Positions 1 to 7,183 of a stretch of DNA of 64,000 bases are shown one piece after another. The translations under genes and the position numbers were made by a program. Under the pieces are notes generated by a model, which was not told where the DNA came from, made no database searches, and worked only from the letters and a program-made list of their open reading frames with translations. Each line of letters starts with the position of its first letter. The stretch's first letter is position 1. The stretch lies in NCBI RefSeq assembly GCF_004117055.1, contig NZ_CP026363.1, positions 664,001-728,000 of the forward strand, given 5' to 3'. This DNA is from Brevibacillus agri (lineage in GTDB: Bacteria > Bacillota > Bacilli > Brevibacillales > Brevibacillaceae).

Positions 1-130
1 CCCGGATTTTTTGCTGGGCACAGAAGCCGTCCAGAAATGCTTCCACGGTATAGCCTGCGTTTTCCAGATACTTCTGCAAGATGGAGTTTAAATCCTGATT
101 ATCTTCAACTAAAAAGACGGTGTACGCCAT
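1..130 (-). CDS. Response regulator, receiver domain (5' part only)
   Basis: The reverse strand from 130 reads MAYTVFLVEDNQDLNSILQK and continues out of the window. The FLVEDNQDL stretch is the acidic pocket at the start of a CheY-like receiver domain, and the following LNSILQKYLENAGY matches helix 1. About 43 residues are visible. A GAGGGGGAG ribosome site lies upstream of the ATG. The output domain and partner kinase are outside the window, so the regulon is unknown. The family call is fairly safe; subfamily (for example YesN/AraC-type or OmpR-type) cannot be told. Confidence 0.75.
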   Translation of the reverse strand, partial: MAYTVFLVEDNQDLNSILQKYLENAGYTVEAFLDGFCAQQKIR

Positions 131-165
131 CTGCAAAAACTCCCCCTCACGATGTAATACATACT

Positions 166-171
166 ATTATA
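166..171 (-). promoter_or_regulatory. Probable -10 box of the response-regulator gene
   Basis: Read on the minus strand this is TATAAT, 35 bases before the ATG at 130. No convincing -35 hexamer is seen 16-18 bases upstream, so it may need an activator. An imperfect hairpin (about 187-218) separates it from the end of the ABC-transporter operon. Confidence 0.35.
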
Positions 172-230
172 CCGGAATGGAGCAAACCTCTGAATTCAAG
201 AGAATCCAGAGGTTGAAAAAGAGAAGCGAG

Positions 231-953
231 CTACAGTACCTTGTTCAGGAACTCCCGTGTTCTTTCTTGTTGGGTGTGGAAAAACATCTGTTCAGGCGTG
301 CCTTCTTCTACAACAATTCCTTGATCCATAAACAGGATTCGATCAGCTACCTCTTTGGCAAAACCCATTTCGTGTGTGACGATCACCATCGTCATTCCTT
401 CCTGGGCCAAGTCTTTCATCACTTGCAAAACCTCCCCGACCATTTCGGGATCGAGTGCTGATGTAGGCTCATCAAACAGCATGATTTCCGGCTCCATAGC
501 CAAAGCTCTTGCAATCGCCACCCTTTGCTGCTGACCGCCAGACAGATTTCGCGGGTAGACATCTGCTTTTTCTAGAAGACCTACTTTCGCAAGCAGGGCT
601 TTTCCTTTTTCAACGGCAGATGCTGTACTGTATTTTTTGATCTTAATCAGGCCCAGCGTAATGTTTTCCAATGATGTTTTGTGTGGGAAGAGATTAAATT
701 GCTGAAATACCATTCCGGCTTTTTGCCGAAGGGCGTTAATATTTGTTTGCTTATCCATAATGTTGATCCCGTCGATGATGATCTCACCGGCTGTAGGTTC
801 TTCAAGAAGATTCATGCATCGGAGAAAAGTAGACTTGCCGGAGCCCGAGGGGCCGATGACACATACGACCTCTTTGCGTTTGATATGGGCGTTGATGTTC
901 TTGAGTACATGGAGATTCCCGAATGATTTTGCCAACTGATTCACTTGAATCAT
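231..953 (-). CDS. Polar amino-acid ABC transporter, ATP-binding protein
   Basis: A 240-residue ATPase of the GlnQ/HisP type that powers import of a polar amino acid. Walker [10 protein letters not shown] lies at residues 34-42, the Q-loop in FQQFNLFPH near 83, the signature LSGGQQQR near 138, Walker B IMLFDEP near 160 and the H-loop in VTHEMGF. The start at 953 is chosen because AAAGGAGGT precedes it on the minus strand; an upstream in-frame start would extend into the permease gene. It overlaps the permease stop by four bases and is the last gene of a three-gene operon (binding protein, permease, ATPase). The amino acid cannot be told from sequence. Confidence 0.93.
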   Translation of the reverse strand: MIQVNQLAKSFGNLHVLKNINAHIKRKEVVCVIGPSGSGKSTFLRCMNLLEEPTAGEIIIDGINIMDKQTNINALRQKAGMVFQQFNLFPHKTSLENITLGLIKIKKYSTASAVEKGKALLAKVGLLEKADVYPRNLSGGQQQRVAIARALAMEPEIMLFDEPTSALDPEMVGEVLQVMKDLAQEGMTMVIVTHEMGFAKEVADRILFMDQGIVVEEGTPEQMFFHTQQERTREFLNKVL

Positions 954-1606
954 CGTGCCGCCAACCTCCTTTCCAGCCAATGGGAGAACCATGTGAGCAC
1001 ATAGATCAGAACCCAGTAAATGACGGCAACTGTACCTAAAAACTCGAAAGCTTTGAAGTTTACCGCATAAATTGTCTGAGCCGTGAATGTAAGCTCCGCA
1101 ATTCCGATGGTGGCAAGCAGTGACGTATCTTTAATGCTGATAATGAACTGGTTGACGATTGCGGGGATCATTCGCTTGATTGCTTGCGGCATGATAATGT
1201 ATGCCATTGTTTGGCCATGGGTAAAGCCGATGGCTCGGCCTGCCTCCATTTGGCCTTTGTCGATGGATTCTATGCCGGCGCGAAATATTTCTACCAAATA
1301 CGCCCCTGCATTAAGACTGAGAACGAAGATGCCGGCAGACACCGCATCGGTAGCTCGTCCAAACAGTAGTGGAAACACGCCGAAGTAAAAGAAAATAACT
1401 TGTACATACAGCGGGGTACCCCGAATGATGCTTACATAGACTTTCGCAATCATTTGTAGCGACTTTCGCTTCGATACACGCAAGAGGCCGAAGAAAAGTC
1501 CGAGAACAGTGGCAAAAAGCAAAGAAAGAAAAGCTACTTTTATCGTATTCTCAAGCCCTTTCAGCAAAAGGGGAGATGCGTCTGCAATCAGGTTTAATGT
1601 GTCCAT
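950..1606 (-). CDS. Polar amino-acid ABC transporter, permease
   Basis: A 218-residue inner-membrane permease of the HisM/GlnP family with about five hydrophobic segments. The EAA loop that docks on the ATPase is visible as [14 protein letters not shown] in the middle third, and the N-terminal half has the [15 protein letters not shown] motif typical of these permeases. The start at 1606 follows GGAAAGGAAG on the minus strand; a longer in-frame reading from 1648 lacks a site. The gene sits 45 bases after the binding-protein gene and overlaps the ATPase gene, so the three are translated together. Confidence 0.92.
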   Translation of the reverse strand: MDTLNLIADASPLLLKGLENTIKVAFLSLLFATVLGLFFGLLRVSKRKSLQMIAKVYVSIIRGTPLYVQVIFFYFGVFPLLFGRATDAVSAGIFVLSLNAGAYLVEIFRAGIESIDKGQMEAGRAIGFTHGQTMAYIIMPQAIKRMIPAIVNQFIISIKDTSLLATIGIAELTFTAQTIYAVNFKAFEFLGTVAVIYWVLIYVLTWFSHWLERRLAAR

Positions 1607-1651
1607 GCTTCGCTTCCTTTCCTGAAAGAAATAAGGTGCAATCTGCACCCG

Positions 1652-2425
1652 TTAGTTTGAACCGAAGTATTTATCGTATAATTTTTGATACTCGCCGTTT
1701 TCTTTCATTTCTTTCAGGTGTTTGTTGAATTTTTCCAGAATGTCTTCTTTTCCTTTTGCAATGGCGATCCCGTATTCTTCACCTGTCAATTTGTCTCCAA
1801 CGATTTTCAAGTTGGTAGCTGTTCCGGATTTGATTTTATTGGCGACAAAAGGGAAGTCGTTAATCAGCACATCGGAGCCTCCCGCTTCCACGTCCATATA
1901 GAGTGTGGCTTCATCTTCCAAAATCTTTACTTTGGCGCCTTTTTCTTTGGCGAGCTCGTTTGCTTTTTCAAGTCCGGATGTTCCTTGTTTGGCGACGATT
2001 GTCTTGTCCTTCAAGTCATCGACGGAGTTGATCGGGCTATCTTTTTTCACTACCATCACAAGGCCGGAATCAAAATAGGGGTCGGTAAAATTCGTCACTG
2101 CCTTACGATCGTCACGAATGGTGATTGAAGCTGCAGCGCCATCAACCTGTTTCGCTTGCAAGGCAGGGATAATTCCGTTGAATTTCATCTCTTTCCACTC
2201 TACTTTGAGGTTTTCTTTCGCAGCGAGTGACTCAACGAGTTCAATATCAAATCCGGTCAGTTTGCCGGAGCTGTCTCGGGAACTGAAAGCGCCTCCATCT
2301 GGAGCGACGGCAAAAATGAGAGTATTGTTTGCGCTGCCCCCGGTCTCTTGGGCTCCGCACCCTACCAATCCAATGGCTGTCAAACAGCTTACTACGAAAG
2401 AAATCCAATGTTTACGACGAAGCAT
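1652..2425 (-). CDS. Amino-acid ABC transporter, substrate-binding lipoprotein
   Basis: A 257-residue extracellular binding protein of family 3 (SBP_bac_3). The N-terminus is a lipoprotein signal with lipobox LVGC and lipidated Cys23. The mature part begins LIFAVAPDGGAFSS and contains GFDIELVESLAAKENLKVEW, the usual start of lobe 1. It is the first gene of the operon and is divergent from the symporter gene at 2519. The 93-base gap between them must hold both promoters, but no strong consensus was seen. Ligand is not evident; glutamine, arginine or cystine are all possible for this family. Confidence 0.92.
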   Translation of the reverse strand: MLRRKHWISFVVSCLTAIGLVGCGAQETGGSANNTLIFAVAPDGGAFSSRDSSGKLTGFDIELVESLAAKENLKVEWKEMKFNGIIPALQAKQVDGAAASITIRDDRKAVTNFTDPYFDSGLVMVVKKDSPINSVDDLKDKTIVAKQGTSGLEKANELAKEKGAKVKILEDEATLYMDVEAGGSDVLINDFPFVANKIKSGTATNLKIVGDKLTGEEYGIAIAKGKEDILEKFNKHLKEMKENGEYQKLYDKYFGSN

Positions 2426-2518
2426 AAAAACCCTCCTCTTTGAAAAAAGATACGTACTTTGTGCCTATATCATAAAAAAATAATGTAAAATAAATTTCAA
2501 AGAAATGTGTGAAAATTC

Positions 2519-4006
2519 GTGAAAGGTTTGGTCGTCTTGATAGAGAAAATGGCAAACTCCATCGTCAACATCCTTTGGGATATCCCCATGCCTTTTGCTA
2601 TTCTTTTCGCGGGCTTCTTTTTTACGGTGGATAATCGGTTTTTTCAGCTTCGTCAGCTTTTGCATATATTTCGCCACATTTGGGGCTCCACTCGCCAAAA
2701 AACGGAAAAAACAAGCCAACGAGGAGGACTGCCTTCTTACATCGCCGGAAATATTGCCCTTGGCTGTCTGGTAGGGGTTGGATGTATAGGCGGGGTGGCT
2801 ACAGCCATCTCCATCGGCGGTCCGGGAGCGGTATTTTGGATGTGGGTTGCCTCCGCAGCCGGGATGATTATCAAAATGGTAGAAGTAACTTTATCCGTCT
2901 ATTACAGAACGAGAGACGAGGATGGGCAATTCATCGGGGGGGCGACTGTTTACATCGAAAAAGGTATCGGTGAAGAAATGAATGTAAAAAATTGGATGTT
3001 TCTGGTCGTGTTGTTTGTGATTGGCATGATCGCGCCCATTTTTCTCTCGATCCAAAACTACGTGGCTTCCGTCGCTATCAGCACCACGTTTCATATGAAC
3101 ATTCTTGGCGTATCCTTTTTGTTTGCGCTTTTGGTTTATTTCATCATTGTGCGCGGCATTCCGTATTTGGCAAGGATATTTTTATTCATAGTGCCGTTCA
3201 TGATCGTGGCTTATCTTGCTTTAGGTTTCCTGATTATTTTGATGAACGTGGAAAAAGTCATCCCGACCCTGGAATTGATTATTCGGCACGCCTTTTATGG
3301 CTCGGCCGCCATCGGTGGTTTCACGGGAGCAACCTTGGCCCAGGTCATTACGATCGGGGTATCCCAGGCAGTGTACACCAGCGAATTCGGCTGGGGCACT
3401 ACACCGATTGTTCATTCGACGGCCAATGTCGACCATCCGGTAAAGCAAGGGCTGTGGGGTGGTTTTGAGGTGTTTTTTACAAGCATTGTGATTTGTGGAA
3501 TTACGGCTTTCGTGGTGATTTTGTCTGATGATTGGGTTTCCGGACGAACGGGGATTGAACTGGCTTTGCATTCGTTTGAACAAACATTGGGGTTAGCGGG
3601 CAAATACATGGTGACGGTCATCATTTTCTTGTTTGCACTAACGTCGGCAAGCGGCTGGTATGTGAGCAGGGAAATAATGGTAAAACACCTGCTGAATAAA
3701 AAGAAGGTCGCTAAAAAACATGTACTGAAATATTTGAAGATATTTTGCGCATTTCCCGAATTTCTCTTTGTCGTCTATGTCGTCACTTTTCACTTTCCCG
3801 ACAAGGATGTATGGTTGATGACAGGCATCATGACTGCTGTACCTACCTTTATCAACATATTTTTCCTGCTGGTTCTCAGCCATCAGTTTAAAAAGCTGTT
3901 GCAAGATTACAAAGCCAGATATTTGAACATCGGGCAGATTGACGAAGATGTCCGACTGTTTTATGAAGATAAGGGAATGGCCAGCGCTACAAAGACAATT
4001 GAGTGA
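2519..4006 (+). CDS. Sodium:alanine/glycine symporter family protein (AGCS)
   Basis: A 495-residue polytopic membrane protein. The diagnostic AGCS stretch is present: GCIGGVATAISIGGPGAVFW near residues 92-111, followed by GGATVYIEKGIG. The second conserved segment, SEFGWGTTPIVHSTANVDHP, is near residue 290. These proteins import alanine or glycine with sodium. GTG at 2519 gives the longest reading. An ATG at 2549 is an alternative, and neither has a good ribosome site. It faces away from the amino-acid ABC operon, and the PuuD-like gene follows on the same strand, so a nitrogen-scavenging context is likely. The C-terminal 25 residues are charged and cytoplasmic. Confidence 0.88.
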   Translation: MKGLVVLIEKMANSIVNILWDIPMPFAILFAGFFFTVDNRFFQLRQLLHIFRHIWGSTRQKTEKTSQRGGLPSYIAGNIALGCLVGVGCIGGVATAISIGGPGAVFWMWVASAAGMIIKMVEVTLSVYYRTRDEDGQFIGGATVYIEKGIGEEMNVKNWMFLVVLFVIGMIAPIFLSIQNYVASVAISTTFHMNILGVSFLFALLVYFIIVRGIPYLARIFLFIVPFMIVAYLALGFLIILMNVEKVIPTLELIIRHAFYGSAAIGGFTGATLAQVITIGVSQAVYTSEFGWGTTPIVHSTANVDHPVKQGLWGGFEVFFTSIVICGITAFVVILSDDWVSGRTGIELALHSFEQTLGLAGKYMVTVIIFLFALTSASGWYVSREIMVKHLLNKKKVAKKHVLKYLKIFCAFPEFLFVVYVVTFHFPDKDVWLMTGIMTAVPTFINIFFLLVLSHQFKKLLQDYKARYLNIGQIDEDVRLFYEDKGMASATKTIE

Positions 4007-4092
4007 GCGATCACATAATTTTTTGATTTTTCTCCAGAATTTTTCCCCTAAAATCGGTCACATAAGATCAGCAGATGAAGGAGAAATGGAAT

Positions 4093-4878
4093 GTGACGAA
4101 GCCTCTCATTGGTTGTACAACCTATTACGTCAGTGCCTTTGAGGAAAGCAAACATCGATTTGTCATTGCCCAGGACCACTTTATGTCAGCGATAGACGAT
4201 CCTGAGAGTATTCATCGTGCAGGCGGAATACCTGTACCGATTCCACTCATTGATGATGACAGTTATCTGGAGTCGCTATTGGATCGTCTCGATGGCCTGA
4301 TGTTTATTGGCGGGAGCGACATTAGCCCAAGCTTCTACGGGCAGCCGTATAAAAAAGGTCTTGGTCAGATCAATCCGGCCAGGGACCAGTTTGAATGGAA
4401 GCTGCTGGACAAAGCGGTAAAAAGAAAGATGCCGATATTCGGGATATGTCGCGGACTTCAACTTCTGAATGTGTATTTTGGCGGGACGCTCGTGCAAGAC
4501 ATTGAGCGAGGCTATTCCACGGAGATCAACCACGCCGGGTATATAGGGCCAAAATCCAGTATTGCTCACAAGGTAAAGCTTTCAAAGGAGCATGTTCTTT
4601 ATCGTTGTTTTGGCAAGGAGGAGCTGGACGTCAACAGCTTTCATCATCAGGTGATCGAAAGACTCGGAGAAGGTCTGGAAGCGATTGCAACCGCAGAGGA
4701 TGGCATCATTGAGGCGATTGTACATCCGCAGTATCCATTTTTACTGGCTGTTCAGTGGCATCCCGAGATGATGTTTCAGACAGATGAGGAACAACTGAAG
4801 CTGTTTATGCTATTTATCGAGTCCGCCAAGAAGAGGCGAATAGACATGGATAACCTTTGTACCTCTGCCAACCGTTAA
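4093..4878 (+). CDS. PuuD-like gamma-glutamyl-gamma-aminobutyrate hydrolase (class I amidotransferase)
   Basis: A peptidase C26 family protein. It shows the nucleophile elbow FGICRGLQLLNV (Cys about residue 119), the early GGSDISPSFYG motif and the catalytic His in VQWHPEM near the end. The family hydrolyses gamma-glutamyl amides such as gamma-Glu-GABA. I choose GTG at 4093 because AAGGAG (4078-4083) stands nine bases before it; the ATG at 4075 would have no ribosome site. Length 261 is normal. It lies 86 bases after the AGCS symporter. Its product would be GABA, which the gabTD locus at 24-27 kb could use; that link is inference. Confidence 0.88.
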   Translation: MTKPLIGCTTYYVSAFEESKHRFVIAQDHFMSAIDDPESIHRAGGIPVPIPLIDDDSYLESLLDRLDGLMFIGGSDISPSFYGQPYKKGLGQINPARDQFEWKLLDKAVKRKMPIFGICRGLQLLNVYFGGTLVQDIERGYSTEINHAGYIGPKSSIAHKVKLSKEHVLYRCFGKEELDVNSFHHQVIERLGEGLEAIATAEDGIIEAIVHPQYPFLLAVQWHPEMMFQTDEEQLKLFMLFIESAKKRRIDMDNLCTSANR

Positions 4879-4955
4879 GAAATTGGGCGGCAAGACATGT
4901 ATCCAACGGGCATTTGTGTTAAAATGAGCCGTAATTGGATGGAGGTATGAAATGC

Positions 4956-5294
4956 ATGAGTAAATTGCCAAATTGCCCGAAATGTAATTCCGAGTACACG
5001 TACGAGGATGGAAGCATGCTGATCTGCCCGGAATGCAGCCACGAGTGGACACTGCAAGCAGAAGCCGAGGACAGCGGCGAAAAAGTAATCAAGGACGCGA
5101 ACGGCAACATCCTGCAAGACGGCGATACCGTAACCGTCATCAAGGATCTGAAAGTAAAAGGGAGCTCGTCGGTTTTGAAAATCGGGACGAAGGTAAAAAA
5201 CATTCGTCTGGTGGACGGCGACCACGATATCGACTGCAAGATCGACGGGTTCGGTGCGATGAAATTGAAGTCGGAGTTTGTGAAAAAGGTGTAG
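4956..5294 (+). CDS. PhnA/YjdM-type zinc-ribbon protein
   Basis: A 112-residue protein. Two Cys pairs, [14 protein letters not shown] and ICPECSHEW, form an N-terminal zinc ribbon. They are followed by the small beta-rich domain with [19 protein letters not shown] and the C-terminal [16 protein letters not shown], which is the PhnA/YjdM pattern. The name PhnA is historical; a role in alkylphosphonate use is not established. The start at 4956 has GGAGGT nine bases upstream, and the nearer in-frame ATG at 4947 abuts that site. A strong terminator follows 11 bases after the stop, so the gene ends its transcript. Confidence 0.9.
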   Translation: MSKLPNCPKCNSEYTYEDGSMLICPECSHEWTLQAEAEDSGEKVIKDANGNILQDGDTVTVIKDLKVKGSSSVLKIGTKVKNIRLVDGDHDIDCKIDGFGAMKLKSEFVKKV

Positions 5295-5304
5295 CAACGT
5301 CAGG

Positions 5305-5334
5305 CCAGCTTCTGTAGAGAGGCTGGTTTTTTTT
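5305..5334 (+). terminator. Rho-independent terminator after the PhnA-like gene
   Basis: A nine-base-pair stem (CCAGCTTCT with AGAGGCTGG, one G-U pair) and a GTAG loop, followed by eight T. Confidence 0.9.
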
Positions 5335-5379
5335 CTCATCTTGCATACGCTTCCCTCAGACGGCAGACATATAACATAT

Positions 5380-5422
5380 AAAAAGTGGTTGAGCAACATT
5401 TTCCGTTGCCAACCACTTTTTT
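5380..5422. terminator. Second hairpin, usable in both directions
   Basis: AAAAAGTGGTTG pairs with CAACCACTTTTT, with a further GCAAC/GTTGC pair inside and one bulged A. A-tract and T-tract flank the stem, so it can stop transcription from either side. The gap from 5295 to 5696 holds only the two hairpins and the amidase-domain promoter; I see no credible gene in it. Confidence 0.75.
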
Positions 5423-5642
5423 CAATTGGAACGGTTAAGGAAAGACAGGACAACTTCGACACGTCCCCGCGCGATAAGGTAAAACTTTTTTCGCCGCCTG
5501 TCTCGCTTTCGTGGATGACTTGCGACGAACGTCTCCGTGTTGAACAGACGGGACAGGTCTTTCATGTTGTCTGAAGCAAGGAATAGGAGAAACGAATAAT
5601 AAATAGAATTAAAAAGGAAATTTATTGATTTTTTTGGGAGTT

Positions 5643-5671
5643 TTGACATAAAAATAAAGTGAAGATATTTT
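5643..5671 (+). promoter_or_regulatory. Sigma-A promoter for the secreted amidase-domain gene
   Basis: TTGACA (5643-5648), a 17-base spacer and TATTTT (5666-5671). Transcription would start near 5678, just before GGAGA at 5686. This rules out the longer TTG reading from 5670 and supports the ATG at 5697. Confidence 0.7.
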
Positions 5672-5696
5672 GCAAAAATTTCCTTGGAGAGGGATG

Positions 5697-6410
5697 ATGA
5701 ATTTGAAGAAGGCTTTGAAAAAAACGTTGATTTTTACGTTCTTAGGAACAACTTTACTGACTGGACAAGCATTTGCAGCACCAGAGATTATGTTTACGAA
5801 TAAGGACTCGAAAATAAATAGCGATTTTGACCGAAGAGGTGCAAAAAAATACGTTGAAAAGTATGCTGAACGACCTGGGAATAAAAAGTACGCGAATTAT
5901 GGAAGTAACAGCGATGGTGGTGACTGCACAAACTTTGTTTCTCAAGTATTACATGAGGGCGGAGGTCTGGATTTACATGGAAAAGTTGGTTATAATAGGA
6001 ATACAAAGGATTGGTATTATTATGGCCCTAATGTTCCCAAAAATACAAATGATAAAAAATCCCGCACATCATCTTGGACTGGAGCTCATCAATTTAGAGA
6101 ACACTGGGCAGTAGTTAATGGTTCCGGAGGAGAATTTGCGTATCAGGCCAAAAAGTACTCAGTCAAAGATGCACAAAAGAACTTTAGAGACATTTACAAC
6201 GATTTGTATGAAGGTGATATTGTTCAGTATGTGAACAGTGCTGGAAGAACTGTTCATTCACAAGTAGTTCATCACTTTAAGGATGGGGAAGTGTATATGG
6301 CTCAGCATTCGTTAAATGACAGTGATTATACATGGGGGACAGACCTTCCGCTAAGTGAATGGCTCGATTATGGCGGAGCATATGTTGTAACAATAAAAAT
6401 CAAGAAATAA
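5697..6410 (+). CDS. Secreted amidase-domain protein (Amidase_6-like)
   Basis: 237 residues. A Sec signal peptide (Lys-rich start, hydrophobic core LIFTFLGTTLLTG, cleavage after AFA) precedes a single domain. The domain carries YVEKYAERPGNKKYANY then GGDCTNFVSQVLHEGG, and later SWTGAHQFREHW and HSQVVHHF. The DCTNFVSQ motif with its Cys is the hallmark of the putative amidase domain PF12671, probably a cysteine hydrolase acting at the cell wall. GGAG stands seven bases before this ATG; ATG at 5694 and TTG at 5703 are alternatives. Base composition is AT-rich compared with the genes around. The next gene starts 20 bases on and is likely co-transcribed. Substrate unknown. Confidence 0.82.
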   Translation: MNLKKALKKTLIFTFLGTTLLTGQAFAAPEIMFTNKDSKINSDFDRRGAKKYVEKYAERPGNKKYANYGSNSDGGDCTNFVSQVLHEGGGLDLHGKVGYNRNTKDWYYYGPNVPKNTNDKKSRTSSWTGAHQFREHWAVVNGSGGEFAYQAKKYSVKDAQKNFRDIYNDLYEGDIVQYVNSAGRTVHSQVVHHFKDGEVYMAQHSLNDSDYTWGTDLPLSEWLDYGGAYVVTIKIKK

Positions 6411-6430
6411 AACACTAAAGGGGTGATACC

Positions 6431-6976
6431 ATGTTTATACAGCGAACCAAAAAACTTATCGCTGCATCAATAGGCGGTCTTGCCATTTTAGGCGTTGCAA
6501 GTTTTTTGGGGTATCAAGCATATGCGAATGATGCATCCAAAACAGAAATGCTTAAGCAAATGGAAGAAGAGTATCAAAAGCTGGCCGAGCAAGATGATCC
6601 AAATGCGCCAAGTGAAGAAAGACAAAAAATAAAAGATCTGGGGTGGGAGATAGGCAAGCTGAAAAAAGAGCTGTACCCCGAAAACCCCGAGGATGTATTG
6701 GCACGTAAGCTAGCTGGTTTCAAAGAAATGACACTCATTCATGAATCAAGCTACAAAAACAGCGATGCAGATGCAAACGACCCCGAGGTAACGAAAATGT
6801 TAGCGCAAATCGAACAGCAGAAACAACTCGTTGCAAAATTTGAAGAGAAATTGGCTTCTTTAAAAAAAAGAGCAAAGATGGCAAGGCAGTCTGAAGATGC
6901 CAAAGAAGAAGCAGAACAGTTGCTGGCACAATTTCAACAGGAAAAAGATGCAATCAGTACGCAAAGCGACCAATAA
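6431..6976 (+). CDS. Secreted or anchored coiled-coil protein, unknown function
   Basis: 181 residues, not recognised. A positively charged start (IQRTKKLIAAS) and hydrophobic core (IGGLAILGVASFLGYQAY) form a signal peptide or anchor. The rest is strongly charged and helical, with heptad-like Glu/Lys/Leu patterns (MLKQMEEEYQKLAEQ; QIEQQKQLVAKFEEKLASLKK), so a coiled coil is likely. A GGGGTGAT ribosome site lies just before the ATG. It follows the amidase-domain gene by 20 bases and a terminator closes the pair, so it may act as its partner. That is inferred from position only. AT-rich like its neighbour. Confidence 0.7.
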   Translation: MFIQRTKKLIAASIGGLAILGVASFLGYQAYANDASKTEMLKQMEEEYQKLAEQDDPNAPSEERQKIKDLGWEIGKLKKELYPENPEDVLARKLAGFKEMTLIHESSYKNSDADANDPEVTKMLAQIEQQKQLVAKFEEKLASLKKRAKMARQSEDAKEEAEQLLAQFQQEKDAISTQSDQ

Positions 6977-7000
6977 GGCTACATGTACGCGAAAAACAAA

Positions 7001-7030
7001 GGGCGTTGCTCACCAGGGCAGCGCCCTTTT
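7001..7030 (+). terminator. Terminator of the amidase/coiled-coil pair
   Basis: GGGCGTTGCT pairs with the downstream GGGCAGCGCCC (ten pairs including G-U), followed by TTTT. Confidence 0.8.
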
Positions 7031-7183
7031 CATGAGCAGTCCAGGTGGACAGGCCAAACATAAAATGACAGGCAGCGGCTCATGCTACTACTGGCAGCTT
7101 CCTTCCTGCTTATTTCCTTTTATGGTAGACTGTCATGGAAGTATCAGATGGCCCTCATTCCTCCAAAATTAGGTGGTACATGC

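Noticed and set aside
5422..5649. A 75-codon minus-strand frame before the amidase-domain gene
   Set aside because: No ribosome site and it covers the amidase promoter; the terminator-like hairpin next to it is explained by neighbouring genes.
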